A stretch of DNA of 5,687 nt. Origin: Pseudomonadota bacterium (GTDB lineage Bacteria > Pseudomonadota > Alphaproteobacteria > Rhodospirillales > Casp-alpha2). The stretch covers positions 1-5,687 of the forward strand of contig JADFNT010000124.1 of assembly GCA_022563215.1 (NCBI GenBank), in the 5' to 3' direction. Position 1 is the first letter of the stretch, and the number at the start of each line of letters is the position of its first letter. Made by a program: the position numbers and the translations under genes. The notes under the pieces were generated by a model. The model was not told the origin of the DNA, ran no database searches, and saw only the letters and a program-made list of their open reading frames with translations. Positions 5,671 through 5,687 of the stretch are shown in pieces.

Positions 5671-5687
5671 ATGAGCGAAGCCGTGAA
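5671..5687 (+). CDS. Start of an unidentified gene, cut by the window edge
   Basis: ATG at 5671 opens a frame beginning MSEAV that runs off the window. An AAGGA at 5656-5660 lies 10 nt upstream, and a plausible promoter is placed at 5581-5608. Five complete codons are too few to identify a product. It is divergent from the D-amino-acid enzyme gene, with 219 nt between the two starts. Confidence 0.5.

Overview
The window is GC-rich, with codon use leaning to GC, and looks like chromosome from an alphaproteobacterium. The chemoreceptor tail ISAAVEEQSAATQEIA at the left edge has the wording usual in Rhodospirillales-type alphaproteobacteria, and a palindromic REP-like element of the kind scattered through such genomes lies near the right edge. 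The assignment rests on general family resemblance only; no species can be named. There are seven protein-coding genes, two of them cut by the window edges. I see no RNA gene, CRISPR array, insertion sequence or phage gene.

Left part (1-1739): the last 78 codons of a methyl-accepting chemotaxis protein end at 237 and are followed by a clear intrinsic terminator (303-340). Facing it is a two-gene minus-strand unit: a short-chain dehydrogenase/reductase (SDR, 933-1739) and, 34 nt downstream, a carboxymuconolactone decarboxylase (CMD)-family protein (353-898). Both have good ribosome binding sites and are probably co-transcribed. Together they suggest a small catabolic step on an unknown, perhaps aromatic or lactone-like, substrate.

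Middle (1803-4277): a 394-residue protein of unknown function lies on the minus strand, upstream of the SDR. It has a signal peptide, a periplasmic part with four cysteines and a DxDxD loop, a lysine-rich stretch, one glycine-rich membrane helix, and a cytoplasmic tail of alternating acidic and basic blocks. It is the least explained object in the window. It is divergent from rlmN (3159-4277), the radical-SAM methyltransferase for 23S rRNA A2503 and tRNA A37, which is complete with all expected cysteines.

Right part (4306-5687): converging on rlmN is a fold-type III PLP enzyme of the D-serine dehydratase / D-threonine aldolase family, with the HxC metal pair typical of the dehydratases. A near-perfect 35-nt inverted repeat sits 10 nt upstream of its ATG, where a ribosome binding site would be expected. 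The remaining intergenic DNA holds another imperfect hairpin, a plausible sigma-70 promoter and an AAGGA site leading to a new plus-strand gene, of which only the first codons are present.

Apart from the SDR-CMD pair, the genes look like independent neighbours and not one pathway. I found no convincing new multi-gene system; the best candidates for novelty are the charged membrane protein and the hairpin placed at the translation start of the D-amino-acid enzyme gene.
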